Of a DNA stretch of 64,000 nt, positions 42,782-51,223 are shown in pieces. The translations under genes were made by a program, and so were the position numbers. The DNA is taken from assembly GCF_038007305.1 (NCBI RefSeq), contig NZ_JBBOWV010000001.1, positions 563,501-627,500 of the forward strand, in the 5' to 3' direction. The number at the start of each line of letters is the position of its first letter. Positions within the stretch are counted from its first letter, which is position 1. The DNA comes from Solibacillus sp. FSL W7-1436 (lineage in GTDB: Bacteria; Bacillota; Bacilli; Bacillales_A; Planococcaceae). The notes under the pieces are model-generated. The model was not told where the DNA came from and did not search any database. It was given only the letters and a program-made list of their open reading frames with translations.

Positions 42782-44350
42782 TTATCCTCTTACCGCATAC
42801 TTCCTTAAATTTGTGGCCATTAATGCCAAACCTATTTCGTTAGTAACTTTCGATTTTCCACGAACAGAAAATCGACGGAAACACAAATTAGCCTTCAAGA
42901 ATCCAAAAACTGGTTCCACGTCGATTTTACGTCGACGATAAATGGCAGCCGTTTTTTCTTCTGAAAGCTTCACTCTTACTTCTTCTTTTTGTTTTTCCCA
43001 TTTCTCATTAATCATGAGTCTACGATTTTTACCTTCTGCAGCTTTTGTACATTTTGTACGGAAAGGACACCCTGTACATTCCTCACATTCATAGATTTTA
43101 AATTCTCGTTGGAAACCCGATTTATCTGTACGAACAGAGTTATATTGGAATCGTAATCTCTTTTCATTTGGGCAAATGTAGACATCGTTTTCTTTCTCAT
43201 ACACCCAATTACTTGTCTTAAAAGGATCATTTTTATATTTTCGCTTCTGTTCGTTCAAGTATTGATTAAATGTAATGAGTGGAGTTCGTTTGCGTTTGTT
43301 AAGAATATCATGGTAATTCTGTTCACTGCCGTATCCGGCATCCGCTACAATATGTTTTGGTAACTCGAAATAATTTTCTTCAATTTGACTAAGAAATGGA
43401 ATAAGTGTTTTCGTGTCTGTTGGATTTGGAAATACATCGTACGCGAGTGTATATTGACCTTCTGTAGCGATTTGTACATTATACCCTGGCTTCAATTGGC
43501 CGTTTTGCATATAGTCATCTTTCATCCGCATAAATGTTGCTTCATGATCCGTCTTTGAATAACTGTTACGTGTGCCAAACACTTCAAAATCTTTTTGGTA
43601 TTTCTGCTTTCTTATGATCCAATCATGTACTTGTTTGAGGATTTGCTTCGGTGTTTTTCGTTCGCTACGTAATCTTTTTCGCTCAATGACATCTTCAGAA
43701 TGTTCTATTTTGCTTGTATAGTCGTCGACTACTTCTTCTAGGTGATGTGCTACTTGAGTTAACTCTTCTATCGATAACTGCTCATCACTTTCACGTTTGA
43801 TTTCAGGAATAATTTGATGTTCCAATAACTCATCGTAAAGTTTATTTGATTTTTCTACGAGGTTGGTATGATGTTTTTCCACTGATTTTTTCCAAACAAA
43901 TGTGAACTTATTGGCATTTGCCTCAATCTTTGTGCCATCGATAAAAATCGCTTCTTGATCGATGAGTTTTTCTTCAACTAGCTGACAGCGGAATTGTACA
44001 AAACATTGGCGAATGAGTTCCTTCATATTGGGATGTACACGAAAACGGTTAATAGTGCGATAACTTGGTTCATATCCTTGGGCAAGCCACATCATACGGA
44101 TACTGTCTCTTGTCAGATCCTCTATTTTTCTTCCTGAAAAAGTGGATTGTGTGTAACCGCATAAAATCAGCTTTAGCATCATACGTGGATGATATGATGG
44201 ACAACCAGTATGGTGAATAAAAGGAGCGAAAGCTTCGTTCGGAATGCTTTCGACCAAATGATGGATAGAAAAGGCAATATCATTTTTATGTAACTTTACT
44301 TCTAAATCTAGCGGTAATATAATTTGATTCATGTTATAATCTTTAAACAT
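42782..44350 (-). CDS. IS1182-family DDE transposase
   Basis: A 522-aa DDE transposase. It begins MNQIILPLDLEVKLHKNDIA shortly after the initial residues, contains GCPSYHPRMMLKLILCGYTQ, AIFIDGTKIEANANKFTFVW, HIVADAGYGSEQNYHDIL and the C-terminal RRKIDVEPVFGFLKANLCFR. The cysteine cluster CEECTGCPFRTKC before the last catalytic region is typical of this family. Frame intact. Confidence 0.92.
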   Translation of the reverse strand: MFKDYNMNQIILPLDLEVKLHKNDIAFSIHHLVESIPNEAFAPFIHHTGCPSYHPRMMLKLILCGYTQSTFSGRKIEDLTRDSIRMMWLAQGYEPSYRTINRFRVHPNMKELIRQCFVQFRCQLVEEKLIDQEAIFIDGTKIEANANKFTFVWKKSVEKHHTNLVEKSNKLYDELLEHQIIPEIKRESDEQLSIEELTQVAHHLEEVVDDYTSKIEHSEDVIERKRLRSERKTPKQILKQVHDWIIRKQKYQKDFEVFGTRNSYSKTDHEATFMRMKDDYMQNGQLKPGYNVQIATEGQYTLAYDVFPNPTDTKTLIPFLSQIEENYFELPKHIVADAGYGSEQNYHDILNKRKRTPLITFNQYLNEQKRKYKNDPFKTSNWVYEKENDVYICPNEKRLRFQYNSVRTDKSGFQREFKIYECEECTGCPFRTKCTKAAEGKNRRLMINEKWEKQKEEVRVKLSEEKTAAIYRRRKIDVEPVFGFLKANLCFRRFSVRGKSKVTNEIGLALMATNLRKYAVRG

Positions 44351-44469
44351 AGGGACACTTCTTTCGTTTGAAATTTGGTTGTAGGATACTTAAATTTTAA
44401 CAGAGAATGTCCTTTTTTCATGCCTGAAATTATGCAGAGATTTACTTGATATAGAAGAAAAATTAGTTG

Positions 44470-44570
44470 TTCGGAGTGAAGGCGGCGACTCCCAGGGGAC
44501 AAGCACGTGGGAGAGACTACAGGCTCGAGCCGTGCCCCCAGGAAAGCGTCCGCCGTAACGGAGAACAACG
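44470..44570. repeat. GC-rich imperfect palindrome of a Bacillaceae-type dispersed repeat
   Basis: The arms TTGTTCGGAGTGAAGGCGG and CCGCCGTAACGGAGAACAA are complementary in part. The interior carries GACTCCC/GTGGGAG-like and GGCTCGAGCC palindromes. It lies within the IS1182-type element between the transposase start and the right end. A relative is inside the MITE-like element at 33860-33985. Confidence 0.6.
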
Positions 44571-44702
44571 ACTACATAGTAGACACATAATAATAAAGCC
44601 GTTCAAACTTTACTCATCGTAAAATTTGAACGGCTTTTGATTTTGAGGCGGATTTTGTCCCACCCCCTTTAATCTATGCCCTTATGAAGAATGGGCAGTA
44701 TG

Positions 44703-45959
44703 TTAAGAAAATGTTGAGATTACATCCACTAAACTATACCCGCCCAAGAAAATACAAACAGATACGATAATAATACCTATAATATTTGTCACTAGCTTAT
44801 TAGAGTATTCACCCAATAATTTTTTGTTGTTCATAATGATCAGTAAATAGATCGCAACTATCGGTAACAGAACACCGTTTAAGGCTTGTGCCAATAATAA
44901 AATTTGCATCGGTTCAAAACCTGTGGCAGACGTTATAATACCAATGATGATAATGACTGTGAAAACAATTTTAAAGTTCTTATTTTTCATGCCACCCTTC
45001 CAACCAAAAAGACTGGAAAGTGTAATTGCAGCACCTAGTGGACTTGCTAACGCTGAAGAAAAACCTGCTGCAAAAATACCCACACATAAAAATACTTTAG
45101 CCCATGATCCGAAAAGTGGTTCAAGCTGGATTGATAGATCGGCTACCGATTTAACTTCCGAACCTAACATAGTAGCACCAGCTGTAATTAAAATCGCTGC
45201 TGTAATTAAACCACCGACACTAATTGAGATAAGTGTATCTAAGCGCGCATCTTTCAAATTTGATGGCTTATTCCAGCGGTCTTGCACCATAGTAGAATGC
45301 ATAAAGAAATTATAAGGTACAACCGTTGTACCAATTAAAGCAATAACAATCAGTATAGATCCTGATGGTAACGACGGAACAAATGAACCTTGGAAAACAG
45401 CCGACCAATCTGGCTTAACAATAAACATTGTCGTTATGAAAGTTGCACTCATCGCGACAATAAGAACAATCATGATTCGCTCAATCATCTTAAAGCTGCC
45501 CGTAAGACCTAATATCAGAATTATAATACCAATAAATGGACTCACCACATTAGCCGGAATATTAAATAATGTCGATACCCCCATCGAAGTACCAATGAGA
45601 TCGCCTGAAATATAAGCTGCACAACCAACAGCAATGGCAATGGCAACGAGCCAAATCGATCCGAATTTTAGTAATGGCTGTTTAAATTGTTCAGTTATCG
45701 CTTGGCCTAAATCTTTTTTCGCAATAATACCAATTCTAGCGGCCATTTCTTGTAATAGAATTGTTGTGACAATAGAAAATAAAACTGCCCATAATACAGA
45801 ATAACCAAATGAAGCACCCGCTCTAGTAGCGGTTGTTACTGTACCAGGTCCGATAAACGATGCTGTTACTACAGCACCAGGTCCAATTACTTTTAACTTT
45901 TCTATAAACCCCGAGCTCTTTTTTTCTACTACATTTTCTTCAACTTGCTGCATAAACAT
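44703..45959 (-). CDS. NRAMP-superfamily transporter, non-canonical
   Basis: A 418-aa protein with eleven helices and the NRAMP fold. Helix 1 reads FIGPGTVTTATRAGASFG instead of DPGN, and helix 6 reads TTVVPYNFFMHSTMVQ instead of the MPH motif, so the metal-coordinating residues of MntH are missing. It therefore probably carries something other than Mn or Fe. It is encoded next to, but separated by a terminator from, the regulator-glutaminase-ureohydrolase operon. Confidence 0.8.
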   Translation of the reverse strand: MFMQQVEENVVEKKSSGFIEKLKVIGPGAVVTASFIGPGTVTTATRAGASFGYSVLWAVLFSIVTTILLQEMAARIGIIAKKDLGQAITEQFKQPLLKFGSIWLVAIAIAVGCAAYISGDLIGTSMGVSTLFNIPANVVSPFIGIIILILGLTGSFKMIERIMIVLIVAMSATFITTMFIVKPDWSAVFQGSFVPSLPSGSILIVIALIGTTVVPYNFFMHSTMVQDRWNKPSNLKDARLDTLISISVGGLITAAILITAGATMLGSEVKSVADLSIQLEPLFGSWAKVFLCVGIFAAGFSSALASPLGAAITLSSLFGWKGGMKNKNFKIVFTVIIIIGIITSATGFEPMQILLLAQALNGVLLPIVAIYLLIIMNNKKLLGEYSNKLVTNIIGIIIVSVCIFLGGYSLVDVISTFS

Positions 45960-46050
45960 CCCCCTTGCGAAAAATCATTTTTCCTACAATTAAATAACTA
46001 ACGGAAGAATTATTTTCATTATTCAGAAATTTAAAATTATATTTTTTAAC

Positions 46051-46092
46051 AAAAAACACGGTTCAAAACTGCTAATATGAACCGTGCTCTTT
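46051..46092 (-). terminator. Terminator of the regulator-glutaminase-ureohydrolase operon
   Basis: On the minus strand CACGGTTCA pairs with TGAACCGTG, followed by TTTTTTG. It separates the operon from the NRAMP-like gene. Confidence 0.75.
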
Positions 46093-46105
46093 TATTGCCT
46101 ATAAC

Positions 46106-46735
46106 TTAGTTTTCCAGATAGTTGTAAACAGTCTGTTTTGTTACTTGTAAAATAGTAGAAACTCTATCCATCGAACCTTGAACTAAGAAGACACCTTTTT
46201 TATCTAATGCTTTTACAAATTCAATCTTCTTGTTCTTCGATTTTATTGGAAGAGTCATATTCAATTCCATCAATGTCGTTAAAATAATTTGTTCGAACAT
46301 CTCTGTTATCGTTGAGGCATAACTTTCACGAATCTGATTGGCACCTTCAAAGGGTGATAGTAAATCAGATAAGTAATGCTGCAAATTCGATAATTCGGTA
46401 ACATTGTAGTTAATTCCTAACAACCCGACAACTTTGCCTTCGTTATCACGAATATATACAATGGAAGATTTGATGCTTTTCCCGTTTTTCACATTTGAAT
46501 ATGTACCTAAAATATCCTCGATTTCACCATCATTATTTTTGAGCTGCTGTAAAACGAAATCGGTAATCGGCGCACCTAAAGTCCTCCCGGTCAAATCACC
46601 CTTAATATAAATAATCGATTTATCCATTTCAGAGAAATCATGAATAACAACTTCACATGTTGATTTGAAAATGGCATATATTGCATCTGCTATTCGAATA
46701 TAAGGTTCAAAAATCGCATTTCTGTTTTCCATCAT
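46106..46735 (-). CDS. YheO-like PAS/helix-turn-helix regulator
   Basis: About 209 aa. N-terminal YheO-type PAS domain (YIRIADAIYAIFKSTCEVVI, IYIKGDLTGRTLGAPITDFV, VGLLGINYNVTELSNLQHYL) and a C-terminal helix-turn-helix region ending GSMDRVSTILQVTKQTVYNY. Such regulators are often found beside amino-acid catabolic genes. The ATG at 46735 follows GGAGG; a longer frame extends into the glutaminase gene. Last gene of a three-gene operon, probably its regulator. Confidence 0.8.
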   Translation of the reverse strand: MMENRNAIFEPYIRIADAIYAIFKSTCEVVIHDFSEMDKSIIYIKGDLTGRTLGAPITDFVLQQLKNNDGEIEDILGTYSNVKNGKSIKSSIVYIRDNEGKVVGLLGINYNVTELSNLQHYLSDLLSPFEGANQIRESYASTITEMFEQIILTTLMELNMTLPIKSKNKKIEFVKALDKKGVFLVQGSMDRVSTILQVTKQTVYNYLEN

Positions 46736-46754
46736 AAGCTTGTAAACCTCCAAA

Positions 46755-47675
46755 TTAGAAATTCCCAAAAAAATCTCGAAGGTAATTATAACCCTTTGCG
46801 CTGTTTCCTTCACTGTTGAGTAAAGGACTATAAATACCTAGACCTATATTATCGGAATGAAGTGCATCAAGGCAATACGAATAAGCTATTATACTACCCG
46901 AAACACCGCTTTTGGCAGGTATATACTTGTCATTAACTGAAAGGGGTGAAGCACGGTATAAACCGCATTGTACCATTGCTTCATGTACAACTAATGCGGC
47001 CTCATGCTTATTACACACCATTTCCTGAAATATAAAACCGATTTTGGCAAGATCTTTTGTTGTCATCTTTAATGCGCATAACTGCAAATAGGTATTTAAC
47101 GTACCTTCAATGGAATCCTCCAAAAACCCCAACAGCTGTAACTTTCCAGCGATTTCATAGTTAGTATAACTATTGCGCTTTTCGAAACTGTAAACTGATT
47201 CATCTACAGCAGAGTCTACCTGAAAATATTGTCTAACAAATTCGATTACCGCATTGACCTTTTCAATATGATGATCCCCTTTTATCATAGAAGCAATTGT
47301 TAAAGCACCTGCGTTGATAAAAGGATTTAGTATTAAATTATCGCTAAGAAATAAATCTGCAGACACCGTATTATAATCAACCGTTGAAGCCGATAGCTTC
47401 ATTTTATGTGATACTTTTTCCGGACCATAATACTCCAGCACATAGAACAGAGTTATAAACTTAGAAATACTTTGTATAGTAAATGGCTGGTTGAATTGCC
47501 TGTTGGAATAAATCTCATCTCTTGAAAAAGCAATAGATACTTCAAAATACTGACTATCTTCCAATTTAGGTGTTGGTAATGTTATAGGAATATAACCATC
47601 TACAGTCACATTCTCATATTTTTGTGCCAGCTGATCCCAATCATATTTTACATTACGCGATAGTAGTTGCTTCAT
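46755..47675 (-). CDS. glsA: Glutaminase
   Basis: A 306-aa serine-type glutaminase. The beta-lactamase-fold catalytic SxxK is in FTIQSISKFITL, with NPFINAGALTIASMI and AKSGVSGSIIAYS further on. It hydrolyses glutamine to glutamate and ammonia. It overlaps the end of the upstream ureohydrolase gene by 23 bases, so the two are co-expressed. Confidence 0.88.
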   Translation of the reverse strand: MKQLLSRNVKYDWDQLAQKYENVTVDGYIPITLPTPKLEDSQYFEVSIAFSRDEIYSNRQFNQPFTIQSISKFITLFYVLEYYGPEKVSHKMKLSASTVDYNTVSADLFLSDNLILNPFINAGALTIASMIKGDHHIEKVNAVIEFVRQYFQVDSAVDESVYSFEKRNSYTNYEIAGKLQLLGFLEDSIEGTLNTYLQLCALKMTTKDLAKIGFIFQEMVCNKHEAALVVHEAMVQCGLYRASPLSVNDKYIPAKSGVSGSIIAYSYCLDALHSDNIGLGIYSPLLNSEGNSAKGYNYLRDFFGNF

Positions 47676-48636
47676 TTGCTTGGGTCATAGCTTTACTTTG
47701 TTTATAAACAACATCGCCTGCTAATGCATAAAGTAGTAACGTGGAAGCAAAGTGTGCTGATAGCTGAGTCGGGTCCTGCTGAGGATATACCTCTACAAAA
47801 TCCATAGCAACTACACCTAATTTAGTCAGTTCATATACTAAAGTTAATAATTCATAAGATGTTAAGCCATTTCCATCAACTGGTCCTCCTGGATTAAACG
47901 CGCAGTCCAGTACATCACTGCAAATACTTACATATACACAATCCACATCCTGAGAGGCTTGTTTATAAATATCCGCTGCAAGTTGACGAATATTTTTGTG
48001 CTCGCGGATATCATTTACAGTAATTGTTACTGCACCGGCTTCACGTGCATACTTTCCGCTTTCCGGCCAGTTACGCGGTCCGTGAATGCCTGTATGGATA
48101 ATGCTTTCGTTCCGTACATTTTCCTCTTCATATAAACGAGCAAACGGGCTGCATCTTGCATATTCATCACCTTTATGTGAAGGCATATTGTCATAGTGTG
48201 TGTCCAGATGAACTATGCCGACTTTTTTGCCCTTTTGTGCTAATCCACGAACAATCGGATATGTCACACCATGGTCACCGCCAAGTCCAATCAGGAATTT
48301 CCCCGAATCCCATAAATCAGCAGCAAAGTTTGTAATACGGTTCATTGTTTCATCTACATCAGCAGGGACAATATCAATATCCCCTACATCGCCAAGACGT
48401 ACATGTTCAAACACATCAATATGATCTAATTCAGGTAAATAACCAGAATAGCGTGCTGAACATAAGCGCATAACTTTAGGACCTAATTCACAACCTGTAT
48501 AATCGCCCCAAGTAACAGCACCTTCCCATGGAATACCATAGATAATTGCATCCACTTCTGAATAATCCTTTGTTTTTGATAAATTTTTTGCACCTAGCAT
48601 ACATGGTGTGTTGCCGTAAATATTTGTCAATTTCAT
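47653..48636 (-). CDS. Ureohydrolase (agmatinase/arginase family) with variant metal motif
   Basis: About 327 aa. Metal motifs are GGDHG (usual GGDHS), DTHYD (usual DAHxD) and SICSDVLDCAFNPGG. In the last, the first Asp of the normal SxDxD and the Pro of DP are both Cys. The rest (IVHLDTHYDNMP, GPVDGNGLTSYELLTLVYEL) is well preserved, so this is probably a distinct clade rather than a dead enzyme. It likely hydrolyses a guanidino compound to release urea, but the substrate is open. The ATG at 48636 follows AAAAGGGG. Confidence 0.8.
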   Translation of the reverse strand: MKLTNIYGNTPCMLGAKNLSKTKDYSEVDAIIYGIPWEGAVTWGDYTGCELGPKVMRLCSARYSGYLPELDHIDVFEHVRLGDVGDIDIVPADVDETMNRITNFAADLWDSGKFLIGLGGDHGVTYPIVRGLAQKGKKVGIVHLDTHYDNMPSHKGDEYARCSPFARLYEEENVRNESIIHTGIHGPRNWPESGKYAREAGAVTITVNDIREHKNIRQLAADIYKQASQDVDCVYVSICSDVLDCAFNPGGPVDGNGLTSYELLTLVYELTKLGVVAMDFVEVYPQQDPTQLSAHFASTLLLYALAGDVVYKQSKAMTQANEATTIA

Positions 48637-48999
48637 CATTCCCCTTTTAATTAAAATAAAATTTAAGACTAATTTTAAAAACATTTCAAAAATAACAGTT
48701 AGTTTTTTTAAAATTAATAAAATATTCATCAATATTTATAAACATTTTAAAATGTATTACTCTGAATTGTCAAACTAATTATTTATTTAATTTTCACAAA
48801 AATTTAACATTTTAATATATTTCATAATTTATTGACCTAAAAACTTCGCCCAAACTCTTGTAGCTCTAATAAAATCATGACTAATTTCCCTTAATCGAAA
48901 CTTTTTCAGTCGACGAGAAGTCTGAATATTCATTTGATTTATTCGGATTTTGCCTATTATAATAAAACCCAGCAAGTGAGTTTAAGAGGGGGATGCGAG
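48637..48999. promoter_or_regulatory. Divergent AT-rich control region
   Basis: About 360 bases between the ureohydrolase and aminothiazoline-carboxylate hydrolase genes. Very AT-rich, with no open frame and no convincing riboswitch fold on either strand. It presumably carries both promoters; I could not place them with confidence. Confidence 0.35.
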
Positions 49000-49704
49000 A
49001 TGACACAGGAAAAATTACTGATGAAGGCACTATCCATGGATATTATTACTGCCAAAATGTTTACAGAATTGGATACATCCATTACAAAGGCATTTGGAAA
49101 ACATGGACAAGAACTGATTTTTAAAGGTTTGGAGGCTTATGGTTTGAAGGATGCGGAGCTATTAGCAATAAAAGCAACAGCAGAAGGTGAAAATCATACA
49201 TTTTATAATTATTTACCATTTGAAATTGATGGCCCTATCCAGTATTCAGAGCTTACACCTTTCGCACGTTTCTCCAAAATGTTTGCCTATATCGCAAAAG
49301 AAGTTGTAGATGTTTATGGTGAGGACGGACAACTGGCAGTAAAAGAAGCAGTACGGATATATGGTGAAAAACGCGGAAGCGGCATTGCGCAACGTGCTCG
49401 TACAAATGGTTTGCCAAATTCAGTCGAAAATTATTTAAACAATTATGATATGGGGCGCAGCGACTTATTTAAAATCGATACGACATACAAAGAAAATGCC
49501 ATTGAACAAACTTTCTGGCATTGTCCACTTGGGCAGCAATGGGCAGACGACAATATGCATGAATACGGTATTTTGTACTGTCAATCCATCGACCCGGCAG
49601 TGGCATATGGCTACAATAATAATTTTGAAGTAATCCATGATGAATATGTATTAAAAGAAGGTCAGTGTCATTTCATTTTCCAAATGAAGGATCCACAATC
49701 ATGA
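49000..49704 (+). CDS. L-2-amino-thiazoline-4-carboxylate hydrolase-like protein
   Basis: About 234 aa, resembling the ATC hydrolase family: GEKRGSGIAQRARTNGLPNS, FWHCPLGQQWADDNMHEYGI and YCQSIDPAVAYGYNNNFEVI with its Cys and His residues. In Pseudomonas this enzyme opens the thiazoline ring to give a carbamoyl-cysteine. The ATG at 49000 follows AGAGGGGGATGCGAG. It overlaps the next gene by ATGA, a carbamoyl-amino-acid hydrolase, which supports the pathway to L-cysteine. Confidence 0.8.
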   Translation: MTQEKLLMKALSMDIITAKMFTELDTSITKAFGKHGQELIFKGLEAYGLKDAELLAIKATAEGENHTFYNYLPFEIDGPIQYSELTPFARFSKMFAYIAKEVVDVYGEDGQLAVKEAVRIYGEKRGSGIAQRARTNGLPNSVENYLNNYDMGRSDLFKIDTTYKENAIEQTFWHCPLGQQWADDNMHEYGILYCQSIDPAVAYGYNNNFEVIHDEYVLKEGQCHFIFQMKDPQS

Positions 49705-50915
49705 TTCAAATCGAACGTATTTCTAATAGACTAAATGAGGTCAACCGCATTGGGTTTGATGAACGGACGGGTGGCATCAACCGCCATTCCTTTACAATAG
49801 AAGAACAGCAGGCTATTGACCTTATCACACAATATATGCAAAGAGCGGGCATGTCTGTTTCAATCGATGCGATCGGGAATGTCATCGGGCAAATGGGACA
49901 AGGAGAGGAAACGATCATGTTGGGCTCCCATATTGATACAGTGCCAGATGGCGGACGCTTTGATGGACTTCTAGGTGTGATTGCTGCAATTGAAGTGGCA
50001 CAAACCCTTTCGGAAAATCACTTTACATTCAATAAAACATTAAAAGTAGTGGCATTTAAAGATGAGGAAGGAACCCGTTTTGGTTTCGGTTTAATCGGCA
50101 GCAAAGCGATGGCAGGTTTATTAACCGAAGAACATTTACAAATGACCGATGCAAATGGTATTTCTATAGCGGAAGCGATGCAATCATTCAATTTATCCCC
50201 TGCCCTCATAAAGGAGGCAGAGATTCAGCCAATTTCCGCTTATTTAGAATTACATATTGAACAAGGAAAAGTACTGGAAAATTTAGATGTGCCCGTAGGA
50301 ATTGTGACGGGTATTGCAGGACCGCTATGGCTTGAGGTGACAATTGAGGGATTACGTGAACACGCCGGTGCAACTCCGATGAACATACGCCAAGATGCTT
50401 TAACTGGAGCAAGTGAAATCATTGTGGAAATCGAAAAGATGATCCAACAATATGCACCCGCAGTGGCTACTGTAGGCAAGCTAAATGTTGAGCCGAATGG
50501 CATTAATGTAATTCCGGGTAAGGTTGTTTTTGTAATCGATTTACGAGATATTGATGAGCAGCTCATAACGAAGTATGAACAAAACATTTTGCAAATTGCC
50601 CAAACTATAGCACATCGTCGCCAATTAAAGCTGACAGTCCGTGAACTACAAAGAGTGAAGCCTGCCCAAGCAGATGCGGTTATTCAGCAATGCCTGGCAA
50701 CACAAATCGAAAAACACAATCTGCCTGTTCACCATTTAGTAAGTGGTGCCGGACATGATGCCATGTTTTTAGCTCAAAAAGCACCGATGGGCATGCTGTT
50801 CGTCCGTTCAAAAGACGGTATTAGCCACAATCCTTTAGAGTATACAAGCTTAAAGGATATAGAAATAGCTACACATATTTTATATGACACGACTGTTGCA
50901 TTATTAACAAAATAG
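49701..50915 (+). CDS. N-carbamoyl-L-amino-acid hydrolase (probable carbamoyl-cysteine hydrolase)
   Basis: A 404-aa M20-family hydantoinase/carbamoylase. It has the metal-binding motifs LGSHIDTVPDGGRFDG, FKDEEGTRFGFGLIGSKAMA and LELHIEQGKVLE, the dimerisation domain, and SGAGHDAMFLAQ near the end. Paired with ATC hydrolase it should release L-cysteine, ammonia and CO2. Coupled by a four-base overlap. Ends before the terminator at 50964. Confidence 0.88.
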   Translation: MIQIERISNRLNEVNRIGFDERTGGINRHSFTIEEQQAIDLITQYMQRAGMSVSIDAIGNVIGQMGQGEETIMLGSHIDTVPDGGRFDGLLGVIAAIEVAQTLSENHFTFNKTLKVVAFKDEEGTRFGFGLIGSKAMAGLLTEEHLQMTDANGISIAEAMQSFNLSPALIKEAEIQPISAYLELHIEQGKVLENLDVPVGIVTGIAGPLWLEVTIEGLREHAGATPMNIRQDALTGASEIIVEIEKMIQQYAPAVATVGKLNVEPNGINVIPGKVVFVIDLRDIDEQLITKYEQNILQIAQTIAHRRQLKLTVRELQRVKPAQADAVIQQCLATQIEKHNLPVHHLVSGAGHDAMFLAQKAPMGMLFVRSKDGISHNPLEYTSLKDIEIATHILYDTTVALLTK

Positions 50916-50963
50916 TATAGTAGAAAATAATAATCGCACCCATTTGATTCTATGAATGGTATC

Positions 50964-51018
50964 AAACCTCCTGATTTGTGAGTCGTTGCTAAGACTCTCA
51001 ATCCAGGGGGTTTTTTTA
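50964..51018 (+). terminator. Terminator after the carbamoylase gene
   Basis: AAACCTCCTGATT pairs with AATCCAGGGGGTTT with minor mismatches; the loop has its own GAGTC/GACTC stem. A T run follows. Confidence 0.75.
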
Positions 51019-51223
51019 TATAAAACCACCAAATCCCCTTCGGTAATATACCCCCGCCATTATTGAGACAATGTAAAGAAAGCATGTTAATGAATTGTAA
51101 ATGAATTAATAAAAAGAGCCCTCCACCTAATATTTCTAATAAATCACAATTTACTAATTATTAATAATTTCCGAATACTTCCCTTTACATTTAACCCGTA
51201 ATGTTATCGGTGGAGGTGAGGAA

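Larger units (their letters stand above)
42683..44667 (-). mobile_element. IS1182-type insertion sequence
   Basis: Terminal repeats GGGGTTGGGACAGAAT (left) and the complement of ATTTTGTCCCACCCCC (right) bracket one transposase gene. Just inside the left end is a perfect hairpin AAAAAGAGAAATTGC/GCAATTTCTCTTTTTT. Inside the right end lie a GC-rich palindrome (44470-44570) and another hairpin, GCCGTTCAAA/TTTGAACGGC. I see no clear target duplication. About 2.0 kb and apparently intact. Confidence 0.75.

Noticed and set aside
44703-45959. Assignment as manganese transporter MntH
   Set aside because: The DPGN and MPH motifs needed for metal binding are replaced.
48637-48999. Guanidine riboswitch before the ureohydrolase operon
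   Set aside because: The region is very AT-rich and I could not find the conserved GC-containing helices of any guanidine riboswitch class on either strand.
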